NCBI GenBank assembly: GCA_934446065.1
Contig: CAKSDP010000042.1
Location: 1-6,875, forward strand
Reading direction: 5' to 3'
Source: an uncultured Eubacteriales bacterium
Lineage (GTDB): Bacteria > Bacillota > Clostridia > Oscillospirales > CAG-272
Length of the DNA: 6,875 nucleotides
The translations under genes were made by a program, and so were the position numbers. Below the pieces are notes generated by a model, which saw nothing but the letters and a program-made list of their open reading frames with translations, made no database searches and was not told where the DNA came from. Within the stretch, counting starts at the first letter, position 1, and every line of letters starts with the position of its first letter. This document shows, piece by piece, positions 6,195-6,875 of the stretch.

Positions 6195-6208
6195 CCAAAA
6201 TGCATACC
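6188..6208. repeat. Pair of 9-bp direct repeats over the -35 region
   Basis: ATGCATACC occurs at 6188-6196 and 6200-6208, exact copies 12 bases apart, close to one helical turn. Each contains the palindrome ATGCAT. The first overlaps the candidate -35. This is the arrangement expected of a regulator site; a recombinase arm site is possible but unsupported. Confidence 0.5.
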
Positions 6209-6227
6209 GTTTTTTCGCCACCCCCGC

Positions 6228-6261
6228 AAAAAAAGGCGCCGGAATAGTCCGACGCCTTTTT
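6228..6261 (-). terminator. Intrinsic terminator after the large upstream gene
   Basis: Read on the minus strand: AAAAAGGCGTCGGA, loop CTAT, TCCGGCGCC, then seven T. The stem has 14 pairs including one G-T wobble. On the plus strand the same position is an A-C mismatch, so the hairpin is built for minus-strand RNA. It begins two bases after the TAA of the large gene and separates it from the tail operon. Confidence 0.88.
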
Positions 6262-6263
6262 GC

Positions 6264-6875
6264 TTACTTTATGCCGAGATCAAGTCCGAGACCGAGATCA
6301 AGCCCAAGATCAAGATCAAGTCCAAGCCCGAGAGAATTTTTCTTTTTCTTCGATACCGTGTTCGCCACACCGAAAATGTCATAGATCTCGCGTATCACCG
6401 CAGAATCTTCACCGGCGAGAGCCTCCTTGATCGCCCGGCGCTTGTTTTTCTTCAGCGTGCCTGATACAGTCTTGCCCTTTGAGTTGAGCTTGCCCTCAAC
6501 ACCCTGAAGCGCCGCCTTCGCCGCAAGCCAGTTGTCTACCCGTCCTCCGACCGACTTCAGCTCCTCGAGATCCTTCGCGAGCTCAACACGTCCCTCGCGG
6601 GATGATATGACCTTCAGAAGAATCTCTTCCTTCGCCGCATCGCTTATGTCTGCCGAAAGCAGCGCCCCGGCCTTTTCTCCGGCATTGTCGGCTGCCCGGA
6701 TCTCTCCGAGCGGCTCCCAACACCGACCGAGATCCACCCCGTCCGCTTCAAGATCATCCATTACATCGCGTACAGTGTCGCTCGCAAGCGCTTCGTAGAA
6801 GTAAACAGCCTTTGACCCGTCCGAGATCCCGCTGTCACGCAGCCGACCGAGCTGAGCCTCACTCTTCTTGTGCTC
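6264..6875 (-). CDS. C-terminal part of a large phage protein (partial)
   Basis: 203 residues are visible; the frame is open to the window edge, so the ATG at 6761 is internal. The sequence is helical and charged. It resembles the C-terminal region of very large Clostridia phage proteins: SKAVYFYEALASDTVRDVMD, DLGRCWEPLGEIRAADNAGE, ISDAAKEEILLKVISS, then VDNWLAAKAALQGVEGKLNS and KKNKRRAIKEALAGEDSAV. Such proteins are often polyvalent, multi-domain, and thought to be packaged or ejected with the DNA. I recognise the pattern only loosely and assign no enzyme activity. It ends with KKKK and a run of about ten Gly/Asp-Leu dipeptides. Terminator and promoter separate it from the tail genes. A tape-measure protein cannot be excluded from this fragment. 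Confidence 0.6.
   Translation of the reverse strand, partial: EHKKSEAQLGRLRDSGISDGSKAVYFYEALASDTVRDVMDDLEADGVDLGRCWEPLGEIRAADNAGEKAGALLSADISDAAKEEILLKVISSREGRVELAKDLEELKSVGGRVDNWLAAKAALQGVEGKLNSKGKTVSGTLKKNKRRAIKEALAGEDSAVIREIYDIFGVANTVSKKKKNSLGLGLDLDLGLDLGLGLDLGIK
6270..6332 (-). repeat. Hexanucleotide repeat coding for a (Gly/Asp)-Leu tail
   Basis: The last about 21 codons of the large gene read LGLGLDLDLGLDLGLGLDLG before IK-stop. In DNA they are imperfect six-base units of GGN or GAT followed by CTT or CTC. They probably arose by expansion of a short unit. No transmembrane or signal role is evident because Asp recurs. Confidence 0.75.

Noticed and set aside
6188..6208. Phage attachment (att) core
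   Set aside because: The repeats are only 9 bases, lie side by side between two late-gene units, and no integrase is present in the window.
5695..6384. Plus-strand open frame crossing the AT-rich spacer and the terminator
   Set aside because: It runs through a terminator hairpin and two genes on the other strand, and its protein shows no family character.
1..6875. CRISPR array, tRNA or rRNA gene, insertion sequence, defence system
   Set aside because: No regularly spaced repeats, no tRNA-like cloverleaf, no transposase and no nuclease, toxin or other defence gene were seen on either strand.

Overview
The window is a piece of a prophage or phage genome, with every supportable gene on the minus strand, so it reads from high to low coordinates. 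The likely host is a Gram-positive anaerobe of the Clostridia with a fairly high-GC genome. This is inferred from strong AGGAGG-type ribosome binding sites, GC-rich coding sequence, and protein families typical of Clostridia/Bacilli phages (BppU, Gp37-like hub, small holin, GH25 lysin). Nothing in the window fixes the genus.

Layout in transcription order. (1) 6875-6264 is the C-terminal end of a large protein that enters from outside the window. It ends in an odd Gly/Asp-Leu dipeptide tail and is followed at once by a clear intrinsic terminator (6228-6261). (2) 6227-6031 is a non-coding, very AT-rich spacer. It holds a candidate minus-strand promoter, a pair of 9-bp direct repeats over its -35, a 13-bp palindrome over its -10, and two inverted repeats in what would be the 5' leader. 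(3) 6030-4052 carries tail-building genes packed with stop/start overlaps: an 85-aa unknown, a tail-terminator-like protein, a tail-tube-like protein, and a distal tail protein (Dit) whose first ~30 codons are out of frame with the rest. (4) 4027-644 carries the tail tip: a Gp37-like hub protein, a fibre with a glycine-rich tip domain, and a BppU-like baseplate protein. (5) 628-1 is the lysis cassette: a membrane-anchored coiled-coil protein, a holin, and the start of a GH25 lysozyme that leaves the window at position 1.

The genes from 6030 to 1 look like one late operon. It would finish the tail tube, cap it with a distal hub and host-binding fibres, and then lyse the cell. Two things stand out. 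There is no tape-measure gene or tail-assembly chaperone between the tube-like gene and Dit, although the genes there overlap by one base. The Dit gene also needs a -1 shift to be read whole, and the lysozyme has ACG where its ATG would be expected. Together these suggest either an unusual tail design or a prophage that has begun to decay; sequencing errors could also explain the last two.
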